A DNA stretch of 10,552 nt from Tritrichomonas foetus (GCA_001839685.1 MLAK01000064.1:1-10552); one strand, 5' to 3'. Positions 1 through 6,662 are shown, counted from the first letter of the stretch. The notes: generated by a model from the letters alone, not told the origin. Program-made: numbers and translations.

Positions 1-9
1 TGGTAGGAC

Positions 10-64
10 AAAGGTTTATGGGATGGTCCCACAAAATCTTTGGGGGACCATTTTGTAAACCTTT
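10..64 (+). repeat. Imperfect inverted repeat / potential RNA hairpin
   Basis: Left arm 10-35 and right arm 39-64 face each other around a 3-base loop (36-38). From outside in: AAAGGTTTA (10-18) pairs with TAAACCTTT (56-64); TGGG (19-22) faces TTTG (52-55); ATGGTCCC (23-30) pairs with GGGACCAT (44-51); A31 faces G43; CAAA (32-35) pairs with TTTG (39-42). The only differences besides A31/G43 are four transitions, and all four form G-U pairs in a plus-strand RNA, so the stem would be nearly continuous. It could be a small mobile-element remnant, a structured RNA, or part of the 3' region of a gene left of the window. The structure is seen; any role is inferred. Confidence 0.6.
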
Positions 65-189
65 CATATAGGAGGATATTTAATATCAAATATACTAAGC
101 TTTTCTTTAATTCTATTCTCTGATCAAATATCAATGTCATACTAGATCTTTTCTCAAATACCTAGTGGAAAATTCCCAACAAGATTTAT

Positions 190-197
190 TTTGGCGC
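190..197 (+). promoter_or_regulatory. E2F/DP-like site upstream of RAD9
   Basis: TTTGGCGC is an exact match to the classical E2F consensus TTTSSCGC. It lies in TTTTGGCGCGGAAA (189-202), whose right side is close to a second, inverted half site. It sits about 85 bases before the RAD9 start, in DNA that is otherwise very AT-rich. I saw no other full match in the window. E2F controls S-phase and DNA-repair genes in plants and animals, so a checkpoint gene is a sensible target. Use of E2F here is inferred. Confidence 0.4.
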
Positions 198-271
198 GGA
201 AATCAAGCTTCCTCGAGGATGTAAATTGAATAACCCCTTCAAAATTGAGAATAAACGCATCAAAGGTTATT

Positions 272-276
272 TCACT
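272..276 (+). promoter_or_regulatory. Initiator-like motif (TCACT) for RAD9
   Basis: TCACT fits the trichomonad initiator consensus TCA(+1)YW, with the presumed first transcribed base at A274. That leaves a 6-base leader before the ATG at 280, typical of the very short trichomonad 5' leaders. It supports ATG 280 over upstream non-ATG starts. A five-base motif is common by chance in such DNA. Confidence 0.4.
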
Positions 277-279
277 TAC

Positions 280-1446
280 ATGGAAATCGAAGTTAATGAA
301 CCACAGGCTCTCATAAAATTTAGAAGTCTATTTATTTACCTTCGTAAGATTGGTGATGACATCATTATAGTTGTCGATCAGAATTCCATTTCATTTCGTG
401 CACTCAATTCAACTCGCTCCGCTCTTCCAAAAATCATTTTTCGTGATAGCTTTTTTAGGATATTTAAATATATAACAGATGAAGAAAACATAGTTCTGCA
501 GATTCCAGCTTCATCCCTCATTTTGACTTATAAAAATGTCACATCGCCTTTATCATTCACATTAAAAGTTGATGAAGGTTCACTTCAAACATTACGTGTA
601 ATTTTTCGAGACAAATACAGCATATTTCACAAATGGGAATTTTCTTCATGTTCGACAACATTATTGAATGCAGTTTTTGACTTAGATGATACAGTAGCTC
701 AGGTAAAGTGTAGATTTGATGTTTTTGAAGGTATTTCAGAAGCATTTAAAAAGATAAATTCTATTTTCTTAAACATTAATAAAAAAGACAAAATCGAATC
801 CATAAATTTTATGACGTCTGATAAAAAGTTCAAAGAAACAAATGGTGGATTAAACTCAACATTGACTATTCATAAAAGTGAAAGATGTGAAACTATTTTA
901 GCTGATAATATCAATGAAATTCAAATATCATTTTCCCTTCAAGATTTCATTACAGGAATCAAAATATCAAAACTTTTTTCACAATATTTTACTATGCACA
1001 TTCTTGGACCAGGTCAGCCAATTATTCTGAAGGCATCATCAACAAATATAGTTTCATTTGAAATGCCTCTTGCGACAACTGCAGATCATGATCTAGAAGA
1101 GATTATAAATTCTAATTATCCTCAAAAAATAGAGAATTCTTATGATCACCAGCTATTAGATTCTGATAGTAGTGTGTCACAAGTATCAGCATGGCATTTA
1201 ACAATTCCATCATGTTTAACAGAAAATTCACAAAACATATCTGATGATACTAACAAGATAGATGATATGAAAACTGAATATGATGCTAATAGGAAATTCG
1301 AATGGATGAATGCAATGAATTCCCAAAATACTCAAGTTTTTGAGAATTCACCTCAATTTCCCCGAAGACGAAATCATAAAGGAATCGGGGAAATCATACA
1401 AGCATCACAACCAGCATCAGATAATGAAATCAATAGTGATTATTAA
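280..1446 (+). CDS. RAD9: RAD9-like subunit of the 9-1-1 DNA-damage checkpoint clamp
   Basis: The 388-residue product is about the length of human RAD9. RAD9 forms the PCNA-like 9-1-1 ring with RAD1 and HUS1; the ring is loaded at damaged DNA and helps activate ATR-type kinases in the nucleus. Family signatures seen: near the N-terminus RKIGDDIIIVV followed by the RALNSTRSAL block (human RAD9 has a matching TVNSSRSA segment), and near residue 243 GPGQPIIL followed by SFEMPLATTAD, matching the end of the second clamp domain. The clamp fold covers about residues 1-270. The remaining 120 or so are a polar, probably disordered tail rich in S/T-Q, ending in an acidic serine motif (S380). The frame is open from 226, but only via TTG; ATG 280 aligns with the RAD9 N-terminus and lies 6 bases after an initiator-like TCACT. 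TAA stop; no intron seen. Confidence 0.85.
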   Translation: MEIEVNEPQALIKFRSLFIYLRKIGDDIIIVVDQNSISFRALNSTRSALPKIIFRDSFFRIFKYITDEENIVLQIPASSLILTYKNVTSPLSFTLKVDEGSLQTLRVIFRDKYSIFHKWEFSSCSTTLLNAVFDLDDTVAQVKCRFDVFEGISEAFKKINSIFLNINKKDKIESINFMTSDKKFKETNGGLNSTLTIHKSERCETILADNINEIQISFSLQDFITGIKISKLFSQYFTMHILGPGQPIILKASSTNIVSFEMPLATTADHDLEEIINSNYPQKIENSYDHQLLDSDSSVSQVSAWHLTIPSCLTENSQNISDDTNKIDDMKTEYDANRKFEWMNAMNSQNTQVFENSPQFPRRRNHKGIGEIIQASQPASDNEINSDY

Positions 1447-1827
1447 GTATTTTTCTTTTTTTTTTGTTATAAATTTACGTGCTATCATATTATTTCAAAT
1501 CATGATTTTTATGATTTATTCTTTTTTAGTGATCTTTTCTCTTTGAATATTTTCTCTTATGTTATTCGAGAAGTCAAAATTTCATTTTGTTTAATTAAAC
1601 TCTTTGTGATAGTATTTGCGGAGGAAAATTTCCTATTTAATTTTACAGTCCTTTTTAAAAAGTGAAGCTTTATTCAATTCGCTAATGCTGTGATTATTGA
1701 ATTATCAATACATTTGTTATCGTCATCATATAATTCATTCAATTAAATAGTCAATTCAATGCATTCATAATACGATTTGAATTGAAAAATGCTAATTTAT
1801 TTCAATTAAATTACCCATTTTTTTTCC
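1447..1827. other. Intergenic spacer RAD9 to NT-C2 gene
   Basis: This 381-base AT-rich spacer has no convincing gene. It starts with a T-rich run just after the RAD9 stop. AGGAAA-A-TTTCCT (1622-1634) is a small inverted repeat. TTCAATTAAAT occurs twice, near 1738 and 1800. TCATA at 1765-1769 fits the initiator consensus but is about 60 bases from the next ATG, so I do not assign the transcription start. Confidence 0.5.
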
Positions 1828-3624
1828 ATGAATTCTGGATCTCCCCATCAATCGAAAGACAAATATACATTCACGCTTGTTCTAGAATCTCTTCAAATTT
1901 TAGAAAACGATGACAGCCCGTATTTTATCAAATTGAAATATATTAAAAAAATTGGAACAACTGAGCACTACATCCCAAGCACCAATGGAATGATTAACTT
2001 ACAAAAGGAATTCACATTTGCGGCAAAAAAACATACTTTGAAGAAAAATCATTCAATGACAATAAAAATCATTCAATGCTTAAAAAAGAACAAAAAAATA
2101 GGGCAAATTAAAGTTGATTTATATCAGCATCTTGATAAAATCAGTGGAACTACTAAAACAGTTCCTTTCCGTAATCATCACAGCGATGATAAACACAATC
2201 GCGGAAATTTAACTTTTTCAATATTTTCTAAGCGTGAAAATAATAAAGATCATCAAATTACACAAAACAAAGAAGAAATTGCTTCATTAATTGAAGCAAC
2301 AAATGATGCAGCTTCACATACGACCAGAAAAACAACCTCAGTAAATTTTGGACATTTACAAATGAATAATGGTCTAAATATAGATCAATTAAACAGACCA
2401 GGAAAACCGAAGCTAGCAGATATGTTAAATACAGAAGTAAAATTGAACAATAAAAATCAAAACATAGCAAAACGCGAACAAAAGAAATCATTGACATCTT
2501 TAAATGAATTTCTATCATCAAACCGCAAGGGGCCTATACTACCTGCTTCAGCATCTTTCGGTTCAATTCCATTACATAAGCAAACTTCTTTAATTGAGCC
2601 AAAAAACGACAAAGATCATCAAATTGATCAAATTTTAAGTGAGTTTGATCACATTTTGAACTTAAAAATTGAATATTCAGATAATCAAATTCGTAGTTTT
2701 GAAGGCCCAGATTCTTTTATTTTCGCACAATGTTTATCATTTCAATTATTTAGTGATGTAGGTGATGAAGTTTTTTCTGAAATTGTAAAAGTTTTACCGA
2801 AAAAGATTTGTGATTCGTTAATTATTTCTACATTCAATGATCAAAGACGGAAATTCTTTCCGTTATATGGATTATCAGCTTTATTAAAACAACCTCCATC
2901 AAATCTCAAAAATGAAATTAAACTTAATAGAACAACACAAGTTTTTGATGCACTTCAACCGAAAACTTTGGAATATCTCAAAAAATTTACTTTTTCTTAT
3001 GCAAATTTGTTTGAATTACATGCACAAAGCGTAATTGACAACAAAAGCGATAATGAAAAATTAATTGAAGATATTCGTCAAATTTTTGATGCTTATTTAA
3101 TTGCTTGTCAAGCACCAAAAGAATTTGAATTTATTTTATCGAAAGCAATTTTTGCTGCTTTTGATTCTTTGTTACTTCAATTTCTTCTCAATCGAACGAA
3201 CGTTACATTTCTTGATTCAATTTCATGGAATTCATTTTGCACAAGATTCAGAGAAAACTTCAGTTGTAATCTAAGCTTGTTTTCACAAGCGGTTCAAGTT
3301 ATTCAGATGACAAGTGTCATTGATAAAAATCCAAAAGAAATAAACAATATATCAAATAAGTTAACTCCTTACATTATACTTCAAATATTGAAGAAAAGAG
3401 AAATTGATGATAGTTTAACAACTAAACCAGATATTACTAAATTTATTAATTGTTGGGAGATTAAAGATGAGCATTGTGAAATTGACTTCCAATCATTATT
3501 TAATTGGGAAAAATTATTGATGAATTCGTATCAACATGTTCATTCTGATAATTGGAAAGACGTAAACATACCAGCTCAATTTGAATGTAAGTTTCCTCTG
3601 CTGAATATTTATTTTGCTGACTAA
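1828..3624 (+). CDS. NT-C2 domain protein with DIL-like helical C-terminal half
   Basis: This is a 598-residue cytoplasmic-type protein with no signal peptide or membrane segment. Residues ~11-137 look like an N-terminal C2 domain of the EEIG/EHBP type: alternating strands from YTFTLVLESLQIL through FIKLKYIKKIG, then HSMTIKIIQCLKKNKKIGQIKVDL. Such domains often act as membrane or Rab-related adaptors. Residues ~140-265 are polar linker with the short motif KDHQI-x-Q twice (141-146 and 263-268). Residues ~270-560 are helical; 412-525 (IRQIFDAYLIACQ, then AAFDSLLLQFLLNR, SWNSFCTRFRENF, LTPYIILQILKKR) resemble the dilute/DIL domain of class V myosin tails and afadin. The DIL call is weaker than the C2 call. 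A cargo or membrane adaptor is a reasonable inference; substrate and partners are unknown. The start is the first ATG; TAA stop. Confidence 0.65.
   Translation: MNSGSPHQSKDKYTFTLVLESLQILENDDSPYFIKLKYIKKIGTTEHYIPSTNGMINLQKEFTFAAKKHTLKKNHSMTIKIIQCLKKNKKIGQIKVDLYQHLDKISGTTKTVPFRNHHSDDKHNRGNLTFSIFSKRENNKDHQITQNKEEIASLIEATNDAASHTTRKTTSVNFGHLQMNNGLNIDQLNRPGKPKLADMLNTEVKLNNKNQNIAKREQKKSLTSLNEFLSSNRKGPILPASASFGSIPLHKQTSLIEPKNDKDHQIDQILSEFDHILNLKIEYSDNQIRSFEGPDSFIFAQCLSFQLFSDVGDEVFSEIVKVLPKKICDSLIISTFNDQRRKFFPLYGLSALLKQPPSNLKNEIKLNRTTQVFDALQPKTLEYLKKFTFSYANLFELHAQSVIDNKSDNEKLIEDIRQIFDAYLIACQAPKEFEFILSKAIFAAFDSLLLQFLLNRTNVTFLDSISWNSFCTRFRENFSCNLSLFSQAVQVIQMTSVIDKNPKEINNISNKLTPYIILQILKKREIDDSLTTKPDITKFINCWEIKDEHCEIDFQSLFNWEKLLMNSYQHVHSDNWKDVNIPAQFECKFPLLNIYFAD
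2044..2078 (+). repeat. 15-bp direct repeat inside the NT-C2 coding region
   Basis: AAAAATCATTCAATG occurs at 2044-2058 and again at 2064-2078. The 20-base period is not a multiple of three, so the copies are read in different frames (K-N-H-S-M versus K-I-I-Q-C). Loss or gain of one unit would shift the reading frame. Confidence 0.7.
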
Positions 3625-3812
3625 CACCCACCATTAAGAATTGTTTTTATTATTGTTGTTTTTTTATTTTTGTAAATATTAGATGTATAATATAAAAATA
3701 TAATTTTATTATGATAATAATATTATCTCGTTTTTATTTCTTTCCTTTGATGCTCCCAGACTGCGAGTTTTGCAAATGAATTGAAGATAAGAGACCAGTT
3801 AATCTCACAAAA

Positions 3813-3828
3813 AATGAGATATCTCATT
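3813..3828. promoter_or_regulatory. 16-bp perfect palindrome upstream of the small coiled-coil gene
   Basis: AATGAGAT followed directly by ATCTCATT is a perfect palindrome. A third ATCTCA lies just before it at 3802-3807, giving three copies of the hexamer (in both orientations) in about 25 bases. It is 87-102 bases before the ATG at 3915, where a binding site for a dimeric regulator would be expected. Function is inferred from symmetry and position only. Confidence 0.35.
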
Positions 3829-3871
3829 ATTTTATCAGACCAAATATACATATAATTATTTCACCATTATT

Positions 3872-3876
3872 TCACT
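3872..3876 (+). promoter_or_regulatory. Initiator-like motif (TCACT) for the small coiled-coil gene
   Basis: TCACT matches TCAYW, with presumed start A3874, 41 bases before ATG 3915. It is the same pentamer as the one before RAD9. The distance is longer than the usual trichomonad leader, so the assignment is tentative. Confidence 0.25.
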
Positions 3877-3914
3877 TTAACATTCCGTTAAGGCAAAATT
3901 TCTATCAATCTCCA

Positions 3915-4373
3915 ATGACAACTCGATTTTCGATGACAAACTCTCCAAGGCTTAAAAAAGCCTCAAGCATTTATAAGCAATCACCAAAAAAGAAGTATAC
4001 ACCAACTAAAACAATGGCACCAACACAAACGTCACAATATGAAAATATCATTCCAGAAGATGTAATAGAAAGTACAACCACGCCCAAGAAGTCACCAAGA
4101 ACCTCTTCAAAGCATACAACCCATTCCTCTGTGAATAAAACGCGAACAAACATTGACACATTTTTCAATCCAAACAGACCGAAAAAGACACTGGAAGAAT
4201 TAAGAGATGAATACATTACAATATCACATCAATATAACGATGCTCTTGAACAGCGCGAAGCCCTCAGTCAAGATATCATTTCTCTCGATCATGATCTTCA
4301 GCAAGAATACAAAAAACAATCATCACTTGTTCGTCAACTTCAACAGAAAGAGCAGACTGCACCATCAAAATAA
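3915..4373 (+). CDS. Small basic/coiled-coil protein with CDK-type sites and PIP-box-like motif
   Basis: I do not recognise the family of this 152-residue protein. Residues 1-75 are Lys/Ser/Thr/Pro-rich and look disordered. They carry five S/T-P sites (S10, S23, T29, T56, S60); S23, T29 and T56 fit the full CDK consensus S/T-P-x-K/R. Residues 77-84 read RTNIDTFF, which matches the PCNA-binding PIP box Q-x-x-I-x-x-F-F except for the first residue, with a basic residue (R88) four places after the second Phe. Residues ~92-148 are a charged, Gln-rich helix with heptad-like spacing, likely a coiled coil. Together these suggest a cell-cycle-regulated nuclear factor, but that is inference. It starts at the first ATG; TAA stop, then AATAAA 15 bases on. 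It converges with the membrane-protein gene, leaving 158 bases between the stops. Confidence 0.6.
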   Translation: MTTRFSMTNSPRLKKASSIYKQSPKKKYTPTKTMAPTQTSQYENIIPEDVIESTTTPKKSPRTSSKHTTHSSVNKTRTNIDTFFNPNRPKKTLEELRDEYITISHQYNDALEQREALSQDIISLDHDLQQEYKKQSSLVRQLQQKEQTAPSK

Positions 4374-4388
4374 TATATTTTTTTATTT

Positions 4389-4394
4389 AATAAA
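4389..4394 (+). terminator. AATAAA, possible poly(A) signal
   Basis: AATAAA lies 15 bases after the stop of the small coiled-coil gene. Trichomonad poly(A) signals reported so far centre on TAAA close to the stop, which this contains. In such AT-rich DNA the hexamer is common by chance. Confidence 0.25.
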
Positions 4395-4531
4395 ATAATC
4401 TTTTTCGAAATTTTTATTTTTTTTCTCATATTTATTTATTAAAAAATGCTGATAGCTTTTTTATACATAAATCGAATAAATAAGAATACTAAAAACATTT
4501 ATATAATAAAATAAAAATCATGGAAATCAAA

Positions 4532-6547
4532 TTAATCTGAAAATGATGATGAGAATTCACCATCAACATCACCTTCATCTGACCATGTATCTGATGCACC
4601 GGCATCACTGCCGAAGTCAGTACTCCATGAGTCAGAAAACTTCGAACTCTCTTTGTCTTTATCTTTCTTCTGCAATTGAGGAAGCGATTTCAAATTCAGT
4701 GGTTTTGTCGTTCTCTTTGTTGGTAATTCAGCATCACTTTCGTTCCAGGAATCAGATGATTCAACCGATCCCAAAGATGAATCAACTCCAGTTTCTTTAA
4801 GAATCTCCCATGTAGTCTTCTTCTTTTCAAGGGGAGGAGGAATAATTTCAACTTTTTCAGGTTCTGATTCACTTTCATGAATATTTTCACCTTCATGCTT
4901 TTCTTCTTCTTCTGTAATTTTATCGGAATTGTTTTGATCAATAGGAGGTTCTGGTTCTGATTCTGTAGGGTTTTGTGAAGGAGCTAGATGATTCGATGAA
5001 GAAGATTCAGAATGGTGAATTTCATTTATGGAGAAACTATTTTGGTTTTCATTTTGGGGATTTTCGTCATCTTTATAGGATTCTTGGGACGGCTTGTCAT
5101 CTAAGTCATTGTTAATCAAAAACATATTCCATCTCTCATCCACAGAATTATGTTCGGAAAGGTTGACAGCATGACCAGCAGATTCATCAAAGAATTCATT
5201 TCTTCTTCGATTTATGGCTTCGTCTGATCTTTCAATTGGATAGATTTCAATATCAGAACAATCATGATGCTTGACTCCTCGAGAGTGTTTTACAATCCAA
5301 TTCCATCGAATTAACCAGCGTTGTGTTTCATCATCATCTTTATTAAATTCTTTAAGCGGATTTTTAAGACAACAGAAGTAAATAAGAAGCCAAAAGACTA
5401 TAATTAAAATGACGATACCAGAAAGTCCGATGGCTAATCCACCAATAAGTTCACCACTTCCAAATTTTTCACCTATAGCTACTTTTTCAAGCTCTGGATT
5501 GTTTGTATTGAATGCAATATCGCCAATAATTCCATCTTTGCAGTGTTTTAATGGAAATTCGTCGATTGAAGGCGACCAGAAAATTGTTGGATAGCATTCA
5601 AGGGTAAAAAAACTATTTGAGGCGAATCCTTCACTTGAAAAGCATTGAATGAAATATATCATTCCGTCAGCGATGGTAGCGAGATTTGAGCCTGGTAAAT
5701 TAGCAGTCTTTTGGATGAACTCAAAATTTGAATTGTAAATGGTGAAAAATCCAGAATCAATCGTAAATATTGATGAGTCACGGTTTGATGTTATTGAGTT
5801 CACAATAATATTTAAATATCGAAAATTGGAATTAGTTGCATCATTAATGATATTTATACCATTATCTCCAATTGAATTTATTGCTGTAAAGTATAGAATT
5901 GTGATTTGGTCCATTTCATTCATATATAATAAATTGTGGCTTTTAATTCCAGTAAAGTTATTATTTATAATTTCAATTGAGCATTTTTCTGTATGAAGAG
6001 GGGATGTTGAATCGGAGTGTAATTCAAAAAACGATGACGTTGAAATAATTGATGGAATATTATTTGATGTTGCCAATTTGGCAATAAAACTTGCTGAATT
6101 ATTAAGAAAGCATGTTGAGTCAACTTGTAAAGTTGCACCTCCAGAAAAGTCAATTGCAGAGTTTCCTTTAATTTGAATAAAACTGGAATAATTGACCCGA
6201 ATTTTTGAGGCTTTTTCTGAGTCGTAATAAATTCCATTCTCGCAGTTATAAAAAATTGAGTCGGTAATGATTACTTCGTCCGCCAATCCATTCAGATTTG
6301 ATGCCGTTTGATAATTTCCGGTCAACGATAGAGAATCTTTGCTAACTTTAATTGGAGTTTGAAGAAAATTCCGTAAAGAAGACTTTTGGAGATTGAATTT
6401 TGGAATGTTAAAAATGAAATTGGTAAATGATCGATCGATTCGAATTTGTTTTAAACGAACATGAGAAGATGATGAAAGTAAAGGTGAATTCGAATAATGC
6501 GAGGTCGTAAGAATAGCAAGTGTGAGATTTAGCAAAAACCGATTCAT
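4532..6547 (-). CDS. Type I membrane protein: beta-helix-like ectodomain, one TM segment, acidic tail
   Basis: This is a probable 671-residue surface protein. Residues 1-16 (MNRFLLNLTLAILTTS) look like a signal peptide. About 20-345 form an ectodomain with short repeated strand units rich in Asn, Ser, Ile and Phe (for example DSIFYNCENGIYY, DFSGGATLQVDSTCFLNN, CSIEIINNNFTGI), suggesting a right-handed parallel beta-helix as in Pmp-like trichomonad surface proteins. It has several N-x-S/T sites and spaced cysteines. A hydrophobic segment at 368-393 ends in FCC and is followed by Lys, so the C-terminus is cytosolic. The ~277-residue tail is Glu/Ser/Asp-rich, with three S-D-[ST]-W motifs near the end. 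The frame stays open to 6562 only through TTG; ATG 6547 is the first ATG and gives the tighter signal peptide. A role in adhesion or surface interaction is inferred. TAA stop. Confidence 0.75.
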   Translation of the reverse strand: MNRFLLNLTLAILTTSHYSNSPLLSSSSHVRLKQIRIDRSFTNFIFNIPKFNLQKSSLRNFLQTPIKVSKDSLSLTGNYQTASNLNGLADEVIITDSIFYNCENGIYYDSEKASKIRVNYSSFIQIKGNSAIDFSGGATLQVDSTCFLNNSASFIAKLATSNNIPSIISTSSFFELHSDSTSPLHTEKCSIEIINNNFTGIKSHNLLYMNEMDQITILYFTAINSIGDNGINIINDATNSNFRYLNIIVNSITSNRDSSIFTIDSGFFTIYNSNFEFIQKTANLPGSNLATIADGMIYFIQCFSSEGFASNSFFTLECYPTIFWSPSIDEFPLKHCKDGIIGDIAFNTNNPELEKVAIGEKFGSGELIGGLAIGLSGIVILIIVFWLLIYFCCLKNPLKEFNKDDDETQRWLIRWNWIVKHSRGVKHHDCSDIEIYPIERSDEAINRRRNEFFDESAGHAVNLSEHNSVDERWNMFLINNDLDDKPSQESYKDDENPQNENQNSFSINEIHHSESSSSNHLAPSQNPTESEPEPPIDQNNSDKITEEEEKHEGENIHESESEPEKVEIIPPPLEKKKTTWEILKETGVDSSLGSVESSDSWNESDAELPTKRTTKPLNLKSLPQLQKKDKDKESSKFSDSWSTDFGSDAGASDTWSDEGDVDGEFSSSFSD
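5369..5446 (-). other. Transmembrane segment of the surface protein
   Basis: Residues 368-393 (numbered from the ATG at 6547) are uninterrupted hydrophobic and small residues, GGLAIGLSG then IVILIIVFWLLIYFCC. Charged residues flank both sides. This is the only strong membrane span apart from the signal peptide. Confidence 0.8.
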
Positions 6548-6558
6548 CAAATTTGCAT
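6547..6558 (-). promoter_or_regulatory. Three-codon upstream ORF overlapping the surface-protein start
   Basis: Just before the start, the minus strand reads ATG CAA ATT TGA. The TGA shares its last base with the main ATG (TGATG). If transcription starts at the initiator-like motif near 6589, this mini-ORF is in the leader, and ribosomes would terminate exactly on the main start. Whether it is in the mRNA is unknown. Confidence 0.35.
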
Positions 6559-6570
6559 TCAATTTTGGTT

Positions 6571-6588
6571 TTTAAACGACCGTTTAAA
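6571..6588. promoter_or_regulatory. Palindrome TTTAAACG-AC-CGTTTAAA in the divergent promoter
   Basis: Two 8-base arms form a perfect inverted repeat around a 2-base centre. It lies 24-41 bases before the surface-protein ATG and touches that gene's initiator-like motif. A third TTTAAACG is at 6655-6662. I saw no copies elsewhere in the window, which suggests a binding site shared by the two divergent genes. Confidence 0.45.
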
Positions 6589-6591
6589 TGA
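6587..6591 (-). promoter_or_regulatory. Initiator-like motif (TCATT) for the surface-protein gene
   Basis: The minus strand reads TCATT, fitting TCAYW, with the presumed first base opposite 6589, 42 bases before ATG 6547. It overlaps the end of the 18-bp palindrome. Low information content makes this tentative. Confidence 0.25.
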
Positions 6592-6654
6592 TCGAAGTTG
6601 ACAGGTGAATCAAAAAGTTGAGCAAATGATTTTCGCTCAGAATAGACGATAACA

Positions 6655-6662
6655 TTTAAACG
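6655..6662 (+). promoter_or_regulatory. Third copy of TTTAAACG in the divergent promoter
   Basis: This is an exact copy of the arm of the palindrome at 6571-6588, lying 55-62 bases before the ATG of the coiled-coil gene at 6717. The three copies between the two starts make a shared regulatory motif plausible. Confidence 0.35.

Larger units (their letters stand above)
3625..3914. other. Intergenic spacer before the small coiled-coil gene
   Basis: This 290-base spacer begins with strongly AT-rich DNA (to about 3730) suited to 3'-end formation of the upstream gene. A less AT-rich stretch with a 16-bp perfect palindrome follows, then the initiator-like motif. No gene is seen. Confidence 0.5.

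Noticed and set aside
219..224. ATG-TAA start-stop pair before RAD9
   Set aside because: It lies upstream of the likely transcription start at 274, so it is probably not in the mRNA.
226..279. In-frame extension of RAD9 upstream of ATG 280
   Set aside because: It opens with TTG. The 18 extra residues have no counterpart in RAD9, and an initiator-like TCACT sits 6 bases before ATG 280.
3587..3638. Possible small intron: GTAAGT and ACTAACACCCAC near the end of the NT-C2 gene
   Set aside because: It resembles trichomonad splice motifs, but the 3' end lacks AG at the fixed position, and splicing would only remove the last residues and hit a stop at once.
6548..6562. In-frame five-codon extension of the surface protein
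   Set aside because: It begins with TTG, and the ATG at 6547 gives a more typical signal peptide.
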